Source: Fodinibacter sp045807225
Lineage (GTDB): Bacteria > Actinomycetota > Actinomycetes > Actinomycetales > Dermatophilaceae
Length of the DNA stretch: 40,954 nt
Direction: 5' to 3'
Assembly (NCBI GenBank): GCA_045807225.1
Contig: JBJMHU010000069.1
Coordinates: 1-40,954, forward strand
Part shown: in pieces, positions 16,496-24,197 of the stretch
How positions within the stretch are numbered: the first letter of the stretch is position 1
Layout of the letters: the number at the start of each line of letters is the position of its first letter
Position numbers and translations under genes: made by a program
Notes under the pieces: model-generated
Database searches by the model: none
Seen by the model: only the letters and a program-made list of their open reading frames with translations
Told to the model about the DNA's origin: nothing

Positions 16496-18654
16496 CCTGG
16501 GCGGTCCTGCTCGCCCTGCTCGGCGTCGCGGTGGTCGTGGCGGCCGCCTGGCTGCTCGGCCGCCCGAGGTCGCCCGAGCGCTTCGCCGGAATGGGCGAGT
16601 ACGGCGGCCTGGGTGAGCTCGAGGATGCCGCGGCACCCGGCGAGCCGGTCGCGCACCCGGGTGGGCCCGGGTTCGCGGCGCAGGTGCGCGGCTACCGGAT
16701 GGACCAGGTCGACACGGTGCTCGACTCGCTCGAGGCCCGCGTCGCCGAGCACGACCGCGAGATCGCGCAGCTGCGCGGAGAGCCGCTCGAGACCGCGGCG
16801 TCGGTCGACGAGCGCCGACCGGCGGAGGACGAGCCGCCCCCTCGACGCGGTCCGGCAGCCGGCCGTGACGTGTCCCCGGCTGCCGGACGACCCGAGCCCC
16901 GAGAGGACCTCGAGCCCGCCCGGCCCGTGCCGCTGCGCCGGGCCGACCTCTGGGCGCCGCTGGCCTACCTGCTCCTCGCGGGCTGGGTGCTCGCCGGGCT
17001 GATCGCCGGGCCACGCACCGGCTACCTGTCGCAGGGCGTGCAGGACCAGCAGGCCTTCGAGTGGTACTTCGGCGCCGCGGCCCACAACCTGACCTCCCTG
17101 TCCAACCCCCTCTTCTCCGACCTGCAGAACTTCCCGGCCGGGGTGAACCTGATGGCCAACGCCGCGGTGCTGGGGCTGGGCATCCCGCTGGCGCCGCTCA
17201 CCCTGCTCGCCGGCCCGTCGGTCACCTTCCTCGTCGTCGAGCTGCTCGGGCTCGCGCTCACGGCATCCGCCTGGTTCTGGCTGTTCCGGCGCCGCCTCGC
17301 CGTGCACCCGCTGGCGGCCGCCATCGGGGCCGGCTTCGTGGGGTTCGCGCCGGGCATGGTGTCGCACGCCAACGGGCACCCCAACTTCGTCGCGCAGTTC
17401 CTCGTGCCGGTCATCGTCGACCGGGTGCTTCGCCTGGCGCAGGGGCACCGGCAACGGCGTGACGGGGTCGTGCTCGGCCTGCTGGCCGCCTGGCAGGTGT
17501 TCATCGGCGAGGAGGTGCTGCTGCTCACCGCGGTCGGCCTGGCCGTCGGCGGGGTCGTCTACCTCGCGCACGGCGAGCTGCCGGTGCGCCGGATGCTGCC
17601 CGGCATCGGCACCGCCGCCGGCGTCTGCCTCGCGATCGTCGCCGTGCCGCTGTGGTGGCAGTTCGCCGGGCCGCAGAGCTACGGCGACATCTTTCACCCA
17701 CCGGCCGGCAACGACCTCGCCCAGCTGTTCGGGCGGGCCACCCGCAGCCTGGGCGCCGACCCGTGGGCGTCGGCAGCGGTGTCGATGAACCGCACCGAGG
17801 AGAACTCGTTCTTCGGCATCCCGCTCATGGTCGCCGCCGCGGCCGTGGTCGCGGCACTCTGGCGCCGGACCCTCGTGCAGGCGCTCGGCGCCGTGGTCCT
17901 CGTCGCGTGCTGGCTCTCGCTGGGTGAGGAGGTGCTCGTCAGGGGGCGCGCGACCGGCATCCCGGGGCCCTGGGCACTGCTCGAGGAGCTGCCGGTGCTC
18001 GGGAACGTGCTGCCGACGCGCTTCGCCCTGGTGGCGGTGCCCGCGCTCGGGGCACTGCTGGCGCTCGGCATCGAGGAGGTGCGCAGGCTCGCAGCTCGAT
18101 TCGCCGGGAACGCCGGCACCGGCCTGGTCGTGGCGGGTCTGGCCGCGCTGCTGGTGCTGCTGCCGGTGCTGCCGACCCCCCTCGTGGTCGACCAGAAGGC
18201 GCCGATGCCGGCGTTCTTCAGCGACGGCACCTGGCGCGACTGGGTCGACGAGGGCGGGTCGGTGCTCGCGGCACCGGCGCCCTGGGTCGCCGACACGCGC
18301 GCGCTGGAGTGGCAGGCCCAGGCCCGCTGGGGCTTCCCCGTCGTCGCCGGCTACTTCGTGGGGCCCGACTCCACGACGGCGCGCGGCGGCCAGTACGGCG
18401 CCACCCCCAGCGCCCTGACCCAGTGGATGTCCGAGATCACCCAGAGCGGGCAGGCCCAGGAGGCCGATGCCCCCCAGGTGGCCCGGTTCCGCGAGGACCT
18501 GCGGGCCGGGCGGGTGGATGCCGTCGTGCTGCCCGACGCCCGCCCGGAGGCGCCGGTGCTGCTCACCTCCCTGACGTCGGCGTTCGGCGCCCCGGTGCAC
18601 ACCGGGGGCGTCTACGTCTGGGACGTTCGGGGGGTGAGCGATGGCGCTGGCTGA
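16492..18654 (+). CDS. DivIVA-hook/GT-C-like polytopic membrane protein fusion
   Basis: 720 aa from the GTG at 16492 (4-bp overlap with the SRPBCC stop). Residues 2-20 form a membrane segment; residues 60-96 (GFAAQVRGYRMDQVD and a charged helix) repeat the DivIVA hook of the gene at 15733. A disordered Pro/Arg/Glu linker (about 97-150) leads to a multi-spanning region (about 155-555) and a C-terminal extracytoplasmic domain ending WDVRGVSDGAG. The polytopic part has the first-loop acidic region and overall layout of GT-C-type lipid-dependent glycosyltransferases (AFEWYFGAAAHNLTSLSNPLF, LMANAAVLGLGIPLAPLTLL), but I do not recognise a named family. A 13-bp inverted repeat lies in the linker, and an in-frame GTG at 16870 is an alternative start for a separate membrane protein. 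Co-expressed with a PIG-V-like gene (14-bp overlap). Confidence 0.7.
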   Translation: MTWAVLLALLGVAVVVAAAWLLGRPRSPERFAGMGEYGGLGELEDAAAPGEPVAHPGGPGFAAQVRGYRMDQVDTVLDSLEARVAEHDREIAQLRGEPLETAASVDERRPAEDEPPPRRGPAAGRDVSPAAGRPEPREDLEPARPVPLRRADLWAPLAYLLLAGWVLAGLIAGPRTGYLSQGVQDQQAFEWYFGAAAHNLTSLSNPLFSDLQNFPAGVNLMANAAVLGLGIPLAPLTLLAGPSVTFLVVELLGLALTASAWFWLFRRRLAVHPLAAAIGAGFVGFAPGMVSHANGHPNFVAQFLVPVIVDRVLRLAQGHRQRRDGVVLGLLAAWQVFIGEEVLLLTAVGLAVGGVVYLAHGELPVRRMLPGIGTAAGVCLAIVAVPLWWQFAGPQSYGDIFHPPAGNDLAQLFGRATRSLGADPWASAAVSMNRTEENSFFGIPLMVAAAAVVAALWRRTLVQALGAVVLVACWLSLGEEVLVRGRATGIPGPWALLEELPVLGNVLPTRFALVAVPALGALLALGIEEVRRLAARFAGNAGTGLVVAGLAALLVLLPVLPTPLVVDQKAPMPAFFSDGTWRDWVDEGGSVLAAPAPWVADTRALEWQAQARWGFPVVAGYFVGPDSTTARGGQYGATPSALTQWMSEITQSGQAQEADAPQVARFREDLRAGRVDAVVLPDARPEAPVLLTSLTSAFGAPVHTGGVYVWDVRGVSDGAG
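16850..16888. repeat. 13-bp perfect inverted repeat inside the fusion linker
   Basis: Arms GTCCGGCAGCCGG (16850-16862) and its exact complement (16876-16888) are separated by 13 nt. In RNA this is a strong hairpin. It lies in the coding region for the linker between the DivIVA hook and the membrane domain and contains the alternative GTG at 16870 in its loop. Confidence 0.75.
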
Positions 18655-19939
18655 GGTGTCGCGGCAGGAGTCGCCACCGCGGCCCACTCCCTTCAGCTCC
18701 GCCGGTCGGCACGCCATCGGGGCGCGGGCCCTGCTGCACCCGGTGCGCACCATCCTCGTCGCCTACGTCATCTCGCGGGTGGTCGCGCTGGCCGCCGTGT
18801 GGGTGGCCGCCACCTACTTCCAGAACCCGGCCGGGGTCGGGCACCCGACGCCGGGGATCGGCGACATGTTCGGCCTCTGGGACGGTGTCTGGTACGAGCG
18901 CATCGTGCGCGACGGCTACCCGGTGCCGCTGCCGGTCGACGCCGACACCGGCCGGGTCACCTACAGCGCCTGGGCGTTCTACCCCCTCTACCCCTACCTG
19001 GTGAAGGGCGTGATGCTCACCGGGCTGCCCTTCGCCCTGGCCGGCGGGGTGCTCAACCTCGTGCTCGCGGGGCTCGCGGCGGTGCTCATCTGGGCGGTGC
19101 TGCGCTCCGGGGTGCACGCCGACCGGCAGCCGCAGCGCGAGCGGCTCGCCCTCGTGGCGGCCTGCCTCTGGTGCTTCTACCCGACCACCGCGGTGATGCT
19201 CAAGCCCTACACCGAGGCGCTGGCGGTCGCCCTCGTCGCCGGAGCCCTGCTGCTGCTGGTCCGCCGCAGCTACCTGCTCGTCGCCCTCGTGGCCCTGCCG
19301 CTGGGCTTCACCCGCGGCATCGCCCCGGCGCTCGGCGCCGCGGCCCTCATCCACCTCGTCGTGCGCTGGCGCGAGGACCGCGCGGCCGGCACGGCGCCCC
19401 TGCAGGGTCAGCGAGCCAGCGCCGGGGTCATGCTCGCGGCCCTGGCGGTGAGCGCCGTCGCGTGGCCGGTCGTCGCCGGTGTGGCCACCGGCGTGCCGAC
19501 CGCCTTCTTCGACGTGCAGGCCGCCTGGGGGCAGCGCCCCGACAAGGGGCCCTTCGTGCTGTGGCTCGAGTGGGCCTGGTCGGGCAAGGGAGCCGCGGGG
19601 GTGGCCGTGCTCGTGGCGCTGGCCGCGACCTACGTCGCCCTCGTGCTGGGCCGGCACGGCCGGTGGATCTGCATCGAGGCGCGGGCCTGGGCGCTGGCCT
19701 ACCCGCTCTACCTCTTCGCCGTCGTGCGCCCGATCACGAGCATGTGGCGCTTCCTGCTGCTCGACTTCCCGCTGGCCGCGCTGCTGGCCTCGGTCGCGAT
19801 GCGCACGGCCAACGGCCAGACCGTGGTGCCGCACTGGCGCCGCCGGGTCGCGGTCGTGCTGCTGGTCCTCGTCGCCGGGATGTTCTGGTGGACCTGCTCG
19901 CTGCTCGTCTACACGCCGTGGGGGTCCTTCCCCCCCTGA
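18641..19939 (+). CDS. PIG-V-like GT-C mannosyltransferase/glycosyltransferase
   Basis: 432 aa, about ten membrane segments. Early-loop motif LWDGVWYERIVRDGY (Asp81) followed by YSAWAFYPLYPYLVKG matches the PIG-V/GPI mannosyltransferase 2-like family, in which the acidic residue of the first large loop is catalytic; WCFYPTTAVMLKPYTEAL and PLGFTRGIAPALG are further family features. Bacterial members are predicted to use polyprenyl-phosphate-linked sugars outside the membrane. Acceptor unknown; glycolipid, lipoglycan or protein mannosylation are all possible. The ATG at 18641 overlaps the previous gene by 14 bp, so the two GT-C-like proteins are translated together. Last gene of the operon; 135 bases follow before DUF3117, with a promoter and no extra gene. 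Confidence 0.8.
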   Translation: MALAEVSRQESPPRPTPFSSAGRHAIGARALLHPVRTILVAYVISRVVALAAVWVAATYFQNPAGVGHPTPGIGDMFGLWDGVWYERIVRDGYPVPLPVDADTGRVTYSAWAFYPLYPYLVKGVMLTGLPFALAGGVLNLVLAGLAAVLIWAVLRSGVHADRQPQRERLALVAACLWCFYPTTAVMLKPYTEALAVALVAGALLLLVRRSYLLVALVALPLGFTRGIAPALGAAALIHLVVRWREDRAAGTAPLQGQRASAGVMLAALAVSAVAWPVVAGVATGVPTAFFDVQAAWGQRPDKGPFVLWLEWAWSGKGAAGVAVLVALAATYVALVLGRHGRWICIEARAWALAYPLYLFAVVRPITSMWRFLLLDFPLAALLASVAMRTANGQTVVPHWRRRVAVVLLVLVAGMFWWTCSLLVYTPWGSFPP

Positions 19940-19986
19940 CCTGCGAGGAGCGGCCCGGCGGATTTCTCTCTGTCGCACGGCTACGG

Positions 19987-19992
19987 GATACT
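19987..19992 (+). promoter_or_regulatory. -10 element upstream of the DUF3117 gene
   Basis: GATACT, with transcription expected from about 20000, giving a leader of about 75 nt to the ATG at 20075. AAGGG (20062-20066) before the ATG is the Shine-Dalgarno. The long leader contrasts with the leaderless genes around it. Confidence 0.4.
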
Positions 19993-20074
19993 GGAGGCCT
20001 ACACCCGGCAGTTCGGCGTCGGGCTACACGCGGCGCGCGCACACCCGCAGCCGGGAAGATGAAGGGATTCAGCC

Positions 20075-20248
20075 ATGGCGGCAATGAAGCCGAGGACGGG
20101 TGACGGCCCGCTCGAGGTCACCAAGGAAGGCCGCGGCATCGTGCTGCGCATGCCCCTCGAGGGCGGTGGTCGCCTGGTGGTCGAGATGACGCCCGATGAG
20201 GTCCGTGCCCTCGGTGAGGCGATCGACAACTGCGAGGGCCTGTCCTGA
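20075..20248 (+). CDS. DUF3117 small conserved actinobacterial protein
   Basis: 57 aa, beginning MAAMKPRTGDGPLEVTKEG and ending DNCEGLS. This is the highly conserved DUF3117 family of about 55 residues found across Actinobacteria (Rv1211 in M. tuberculosis, in the same neighbourhood). The order strand (EVTKEGRGIVLRMPLEGG), strand (GRLVVEMTPDEV) and helix (RALGEAIDNCEG) suggests a small compact alpha/beta protein. Function is not known; the single cysteine near the C-terminus is notable in a mycothiol-producing host. A clear Shine-Dalgarno, its own promoter and a strong terminator hairpin immediately downstream make it a self-contained transcription unit. Confidence 0.9.
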   Translation: MAAMKPRTGDGPLEVTKEGRGIVLRMPLEGGGRLVVEMTPDEVRALGEAIDNCEGLS

Positions 20249-20272
20249 CCCGCAGCTGAGCACCGCTGACCC

Positions 20273-20298
20273 GGCCCCCGCCCACCGTGGCGGGGGCC
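20273..20298 (+). terminator. Strong hairpin terminator after DUF3117
   Basis: A perfect 10-bp stem GGCCCCCGCC/GGCGGGGGCC (20273-20282 and 20289-20298) with a 6-nt loop lies 24 bases after the stop. There is no T-run, as usual for actinobacterial intrinsic terminators. It separates DUF3117 from pepA. Confidence 0.7.
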
Positions 20299-20337
20299 TC
20301 GTCGTGCACGCGACGACTCCGGGCCGACCGCAGTGGG

Positions 20338-20343
20338 TAGGGT
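20338..20343 (+). promoter_or_regulatory. -10 element for leaderless pepA transcript
   Basis: TAGGGT ends 6 nt before the GTG at 20350; no Shine-Dalgarno is visible. Confidence 0.5.
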
Positions 20344-20349
20344 CGCCGG

Positions 20350-21876
20350 GTGCCCCGCGACGACGTCATCCTCAGCCCCCGCACGTCCGTGTGGAGCGTG
20401 CGGCCCGACCTCCCGGGTGCCCTCCCGGCCGACCCGGCCGCGGGGGCCAAGCCGTCCGTGCTCGTCGCGCCGATCGGCGAGGGGGAGGGTGGCGACGGCC
20501 CGGTGCGAGCCGCGGTGAGCGTCCTCGGGCTCGACGCCGAGGCCGTGCTGGCCACCCACGAGCCGCCCACCGCAGCGGGCACCGTCACGACCGTGCCGCT
20601 CGCGCCGGGCGCGCACGCGGTGCGAAGGGTCGTGCTCGTCGGAGTCGGCGACGGGTCGGACGCCGCGTGGCGCACCGCGGGTGCCGCCGTCGGGCGCGCG
20701 ACCCGCGGCACGGGTGACGTGCTGCACGCGGTCGGCGACACGGCATCCGGCAGTGCGCTGGTGGGCTACGTCGAGAACGTCGTGCTGGCCTCCTGGGCCT
20801 CCCCGCGCTGGACGCGTGACGGTGCGGTCACCGGTTGCGAGCCCTCGACGACCGCCGTGGTCACGGGCACGGCGGATGACGGTGCCGTGCGGAGAGCGGT
20901 CGCCCGGGCCCGGGCGCAGCTGCTCGCGCGGGGGCTGGCCACGACCCCCTCCAACACCAAGAACCCCGCCTGGCTGGCCCGTCAGGCGAGCACCGTGGCG
21001 CGGCGCGCCGGCCTGGAGTCGAGGGTGTGGGACGAGCGCCGGCTGCGGGCCGACGGGTTCGGCGGCATCCTCGCGGTGGGGCAGGGCTCGGCCACGCCAC
21101 CGCGCCTGGTGCGCCTCGACCACGAGCCCGCCGGCGCGACGGCCGCCACCCCACGGGTGGTGCTGGTCGGCAAGGGGATCACCTTCGACACCGGTGGGCT
21201 GCAGATCAAGCCGGCCGACGGGATGCTCGGCATGAAGACCGACATGTCCGGCGCCGCCGTCGTGCTCGCGGTGCTCTCGGCGTGCCGCGAGCTCGAGGTG
21301 CCGGTGCGCGTGACCGGGCTGCTCGCGATCGCCGAGAACGCCGTCGGCGGTGGCTCCTACCGCCCCGGTGACGTCGTGACCCAGTACGGCGGGCGCACCG
21401 TCGAGATCGGCAACACCGACGCCGAGGGCCGCATCGTGCTGGCCGACGCGCTCGCCTACGCCGACGCCCACCTCGACCCGGCCTGGCTCGTCGACGTGGC
21501 CACCCTGACCGGCGCCGCCCGGATCGCGCTGGGCCGGGCGCTGGCTCCCGTCTTCTCCACGGATGCCGGCCTCACCGAGGCGCTCGTCGCCGCCGGCGCG
21601 ACGACTGGTGAGACGCTGTGGCCGATGCCGCTGCCGGACACCTACCGTCGAGCTCTCGACTCCGACGTCGCCGACCTCACCCACATCGCCCCCGGTGTGG
21701 GCGGCGGGGCGGTCACGGCGGCACTGTTCCTCCGCGAGTTCGTGGGTGAGCGCCGCTGGGCGCACCTCGACATCGCGGGCACCGGACGGTCGGACGTCGA
21801 TGCCGGCAGCTCCGTCAAGGGAGCCACCGGGTTCGGGACACGACTGCTGCTGCGGTGGCTGGAGGAGATGGCATGA
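20350..21876 (+). CDS. pepA: Leucyl aminopeptidase, M17 family
   Basis: 508 aa from a leaderless-type GTG. The C-terminal catalytic domain has the dizinc site residues: Lys275 and Asp280 in VGKGITFDTGG, the KTDMSGAA segment, and the M17 signature NTDAEGRI at 355-362 that includes an active-site arginine (Arg361). The N-terminal macro-like domain (to about 180) is less conserved, as usual. The enzyme forms hexamers in the cytosol, removes N-terminal residues, and in some bacteria cleaves Cys-Gly; a role in turnover of thiol conjugates is possible but not shown. The stop overlaps the next start (ATGA). Confidence 0.93.
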   Translation: MPRDDVILSPRTSVWSVRPDLPGALPADPAAGAKPSVLVAPIGEGEGGDGPVRAAVSVLGLDAEAVLATHEPPTAAGTVTTVPLAPGAHAVRRVVLVGVGDGSDAAWRTAGAAVGRATRGTGDVLHAVGDTASGSALVGYVENVVLASWASPRWTRDGAVTGCEPSTTAVVTGTADDGAVRRAVARARAQLLARGLATTPSNTKNPAWLARQASTVARRAGLESRVWDERRLRADGFGGILAVGQGSATPPRLVRLDHEPAGATAATPRVVLVGKGITFDTGGLQIKPADGMLGMKTDMSGAAVVLAVLSACRELEVPVRVTGLLAIAENAVGGGSYRPGDVVTQYGGRTVEIGNTDAEGRIVLADALAYADAHLDPAWLVDVATLTGAARIALGRALAPVFSTDAGLTEALVAAGATTGETLWPMPLPDTYRRALDSDVADLTHIAPGVGGGAVTAALFLREFVGERRWAHLDIAGTGRSDVDAGSSVKGATGFGTRLLLRWLEEMA

Positions 21877-22229
21877 ACGCGGGGTACGGGCTGACGGTGC
21901 GCTGGTCGTTGAAGGAGGCGCCCGAGGATGCCGCCGACCAGCTGCGCGAGTACGTGGTCGGCACCTCGATCGCCCGGTTCATGTTCCTCGACGGCCTGGC
22001 CTTCAAGGTGTGGCGGATGCGCGAGGGCGAGTGGTTCGAGGGCACCTACGTCTTCGACAGCGAGCAGGACCGCAAGCTGTTCCGGGAGGACTTCGAGCCG
22101 GGCGCGGCGATCGCCCCCGGAAGCACCATCATCGGGTCCGCGCCGGTGCTCCTGGAGGACTGGGAGGTCGTCGCGATCGCCGAGGGCCCGGCCGGCTTCC
22201 GTCGCGGCGCCGGGCCCCACGTCAGCTGA
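21873..22229 (+). CDS. Small conserved protein, possibly dimeric alpha/beta-barrel (YdhR/ABM-like)
   Basis: 118 aa; the ATG at 21873 overlaps the pepA stop by 4 bp. The pattern of alternating strands and helices (LTVRWSLKEAPEDAADQLREYV, FKVWRMREGEWFEGTYVFDSEQDRKLFRED, VLLEDWEVVAIAEG) resembles ferredoxin-like dimeric barrels such as YdhR and antibiotic-biosynthesis monooxygenases, with no recognisable active site. I cannot name it with confidence. Translational coupling to pepA suggests shared regulation only. A weak 5-bp hairpin (22230-22242) lies between its stop and the convergent methyltransferase. Confidence 0.6.
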   Translation: MNAGYGLTVRWSLKEAPEDAADQLREYVVGTSIARFMFLDGLAFKVWRMREGEWFEGTYVFDSEQDRKLFREDFEPGAAIAPGSTIIGSAPVLLEDWEVVAIAEGPAGFRRGAGPHVS

Positions 22230-22244
22230 CGCCGTTGCGGCGGC

Positions 22245-22880
22245 TCAGCGCTTGACGGCGACGAGCAGGCCGTCGCTCACCGGGAGCAGGCTGGTGACCA
22301 GCTCGGGGTGGTCGCGCAGCGCCTTGCCCAGGTCGCGCAGCGTGGTGGTCGTCGCGTCGCGGGCGGCCGGGTCGGCGACCTGGTCGTGCCAGAGCATGTT
22401 GTCCATGGCCAGCACGCCGCCCGGGCGCAGCAGCCGCACCGCGTGCTCGACGTAGACCGGGTAGCCGTCCTTGTCGGCGTCGACCACCACGAGGTCGTAG
22501 GCGCCGTCGGTCATCCGGGGCAGCACGTCGGCGGCCGCGCCGGTGATCACCCGGGTGCGCTGGTGCGCGTAGCCGGCCTCGACGTAGGCCTCGCGAGCGG
22601 CGCGCTGGTGCTCGGCCGAGACGTCGATGGTCGTGAGGATGCCGTCATCGGGCATCCCGGCGAGCAGCCACAGCCCGGAGGTGCCTGCCCCCGTGCCGAC
22701 CTCGACGACGTGCCGGGCCTGCACCGCGGCGGCGATGACTCGCAGCGCGGCGCCGGCCCCGGTGCCCACCGGGCTGGCGTCGCCGAACTCCATCCCGCGC
22801 CTGCGGGCGGCCTCGACGACCTCCGGCTCGGGCACGAACTCCTCGGCGTAGGACCAGCTGGCCGGCTTGAGTTGGCTCAT
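22245..22880 (-). CDS. O-methyltransferase, class I SAM-dependent (Rv1220c/catechol OMT-like)
   Basis: 211 aa. SAM-binding motif I is VVEVGTGAGTSGLWLL (about 59-74); the acidic end of strand 2 is TIDVSAEHQRAA, and the metal-binding motif YDLVVVDADKDGYPVYVEHA (about 128-147) with the DNMLWHDQV segment identifies the divalent-cation-dependent O-methyltransferase family (Methyltransf_3). Substrate unknown. It is transcribed divergently from sigE with 139 bases between, the arrangement also seen for Rv1220c-sigE in mycobacteria. TAGGGT on the minus strand (22887-22892) ends 6 nt before the ATG, indicating a leaderless transcript. Confidence 0.9.
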   Translation of the reverse strand: MSQLKPASWSYAEEFVPEPEVVEAARRRGMEFGDASPVGTGAGAALRVIAAAVQARHVVEVGTGAGTSGLWLLAGMPDDGILTTIDVSAEHQRAAREAYVEAGYAHQRTRVITGAAADVLPRMTDGAYDLVVVDADKDGYPVYVEHAVRLLRPGGVLAMDNMLWHDQVADPAARDATTTTLRDLGKALRDHPELVTSLLPVSDGLLVAVKR

Positions 22881-22886
22881 GGCGCC

Positions 22887-22892
22887 ACCCTA
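22887..22892 (-). promoter_or_regulatory. -10 element for leaderless O-methyltransferase transcript
   Basis: TAGGGT on the minus strand, 6 nt before the ATG at 22880. Confidence 0.5.
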
Positions 22893-22951
22893 CGGCCCGG
22901 GGGTCGCGCCTTCGCGGTGACACGGGCTCCCAGCGTTCGTTCAGGTAGACC

Positions 22952-22977
22952 GGGAACAATTTCCACCCTGGACGCGT
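22952..22977 (+). promoter_or_regulatory. ECF-type promoter upstream of sigE (likely autoregulatory)
   Basis: GGGAAC (22952-22957), 17-nt spacer, then CGT (22975-22977, in CGTATC) reproduces the GGAAC-N17-CGT architecture of promoters used by ECF sigma factors of the SigE/RpoE type. Transcription would begin near 22985, leaving about 35 nt with GAGGGA as Shine-Dalgarno before the ATG at 23020. Confidence 0.6.
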
Positions 22978-23019
22978 ATCGATGGGTGACGAGAGCGCAC
23001 CTGGTGAGGGAATGAGCCG

Positions 23020-23646
23020 ATGACGACGACGTATGCCGCGACGAGCGGTGAGCCGCCGGCTGCCGGTTGGGTGCCCCCGACCTGGGAGGAGGTCGTCGAG
23101 CAGCACTCCGCGCGGGTCTACCGGCTGGCCTACCGCCTCACCGGCAACGTGCACGATGCCGAGGACCTCACCCAGGACGTGTTCGTGCGGGTGTTCCGCT
23201 CGCTGCACACCTACCAGCCCGGCACCTTCGAGGGCTGGCTGCACCGCATCACCACCAACGTCTTCCTCGACAAGATGCGCCGCAAGCAGCGGATCCGCTT
23301 CGACGCGCTGTCCGACGAGTCCGCCGCGCGGCTGCCGGCCCGTGGCGCCGGCCCGGAGCAGACCTACCACGACGCCCACTTCGACGACGACGTGCAGCGC
23401 GCGCTCGACGCCCTCTCGCCCGACTTCCGCGCCGCCGTCGTGCTGTGCGACATCGAGGGGCTGTCCTACGAGGAGGTCGCGGCCACCCTCGGCATCAAGC
23501 TGGGCACGGTCCGCTCGCGCATCCACCGCGGCCGCGCCCAGCTGCGCGAGTCGCTCGCGCACCGTGCGCCGCAGCCCTCGACCACCACGACCCCGACCAA
23601 GAGCCGGGGCGGCATCATCCGCCGCCCCGCCGCAGGCGTCGTATGA
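23020..23646 (+). CDS. sigE: ECF RNA polymerase sigma factor SigE
   Basis: 208 aa. Region 2 spans about 25-95 with VYRLAYRLTGNVHDAEDLTQDVFVRVF and the promoter-melting/-10 recognition segment FEGWLHRITTNVFLDKMRRK; region 4 (about 125-180) has VLCDIEGLSYEEVAATLGIKLGTVRSRIHRGRAQLRE, a standard -35-binding helix-turn-helix. The C-terminal basic tail (KSRGGIIRRP) is common to actinobacterial SigE. SigE directs the envelope, heat and oxidative stress response. The following gene encodes a zinc-finger anti-sigma factor and overlaps by 4 bp, and htrA follows, exactly as in M. tuberculosis sigE-rseA-htrA. A matching ECF promoter sits upstream. Confidence 0.93.
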   Translation: MTTTYAATSGEPPAAGWVPPTWEEVVEQHSARVYRLAYRLTGNVHDAEDLTQDVFVRVFRSLHTYQPGTFEGWLHRITTNVFLDKMRRKQRIRFDALSDESAARLPARGAGPEQTYHDAHFDDDVQRALDALSPDFRAAVVLCDIEGLSYEEVAATLGIKLGTVRSRIHRGRAQLRESLAHRAPQPSTTTTPTKSRGGIIRRPAAGVV

Positions 23647-24197
23647 CCGACGGCATGCGGGTGCAGTGCCGGGGTGAGGAGCTGACGGAGTACGCCGCCG
23701 GCCGCCTGCCCCTGGACCGGCAGTGGGCGTGGGACCGCCACCTCGTCGCCTGCCAGCTCTGCGCGCAGGAGGTCGCACAGGAGCGTCGCCTGCGCAGTGC
23801 CCTCGCCGGCGCGCCCTCGATGCCCGGCGACCTGCGCTCGAGCCTCCTCGCGCTCGGCGCCGCGCTCGCCACCGACCTCGGGCCGCGGCCCGCGCCCAGC
23901 GGCCACGAGCAGCTGGCGCTGCTGCACCCCTCGGCGCCCCCCTGCCACCGCAGCGCCCTTCGCGCCACCGTCGTCGCCGCCGCTGCAGCAGGGTTGTCCG
24001 CCGCCGCCGCGTGGAGCCTGACCGTCGCGCCCCCGGTCGGCGCGCGCAGTGGCCTGGCCACGGCCAACGCCCCCGTGGTGTCCCCGGTGGTGGCCCCCAC
24101 CCGGGCCGACGGCGGCACCATGTCGATCACCCAGGTGCGGCTGACCCGGACGGTGGTCGTCGATCGGCTCGGCGAACGGGCAGAATCAACGCCATGA
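23643..24197 (+). CDS. rseA: Anti-sigma factor RseA-like, zinc-binding (ZAS) with membrane segment
   Basis: 184 aa; ATG overlaps the sigE stop (ATGA). The ZAS motif HxxxCxxC is present as His33, Cys37 and Cys40 (DRHLVACQLC), the element that binds zinc and lets oxidants release the sigma factor. A helical sigma-binding region follows, then a hydrophobic Ala-rich segment (about 106-130) long enough to cross the membrane once and a short extracytoplasmic tail. It should hold SigE inactive at the membrane until oxidation, phosphorylation or proteolysis. Mycobacterial RseA is mostly described as soluble, so the membrane segment is worth noting. The last codons contain a -10 element for htrA, and the stop overlaps the htrA ATG. 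Confidence 0.85.
   Translation: MTDGMRVQCRGEELTEYAAGRLPLDRQWAWDRHLVACQLCAQEVAQERRLRSALAGAPSMPGDLRSSLLALGAALATDLGPRPAPSGHEQLALLHPSAPPCHRSALRATVVAAAAAGLSAAAAWSLTVAPPVGARSGLATANAPVVSPVVAPTRADGGTMSITQVRLTRTVVVDRLGERAESTP
24181..24186 (+). promoter_or_regulatory. Internal -10 element for leaderless htrA transcript, inside rseA
   Basis: CAGAAT ends 7 nt before the htrA ATG at 24194. htrA could thus be made both by coupling to rseA translation and from its own leaderless message. Confidence 0.4.

Noticed and set aside
15487..18753. 1088-residue minus-strand open frame antisense to the DivIVA/GT-C operon
   Set aside because: Long antisense frames are normal at this GC content. Composition is His/Arg/Gln-rich without recognisable domains, and the plus strand has clear protein families.
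22230..22242. CGCCG-ttg-CGGCG hairpin between convergent genes
   Set aside because: A 5-bp stem with a 3-nt loop is expected often by chance in this GC-rich DNA; not called as a terminator.
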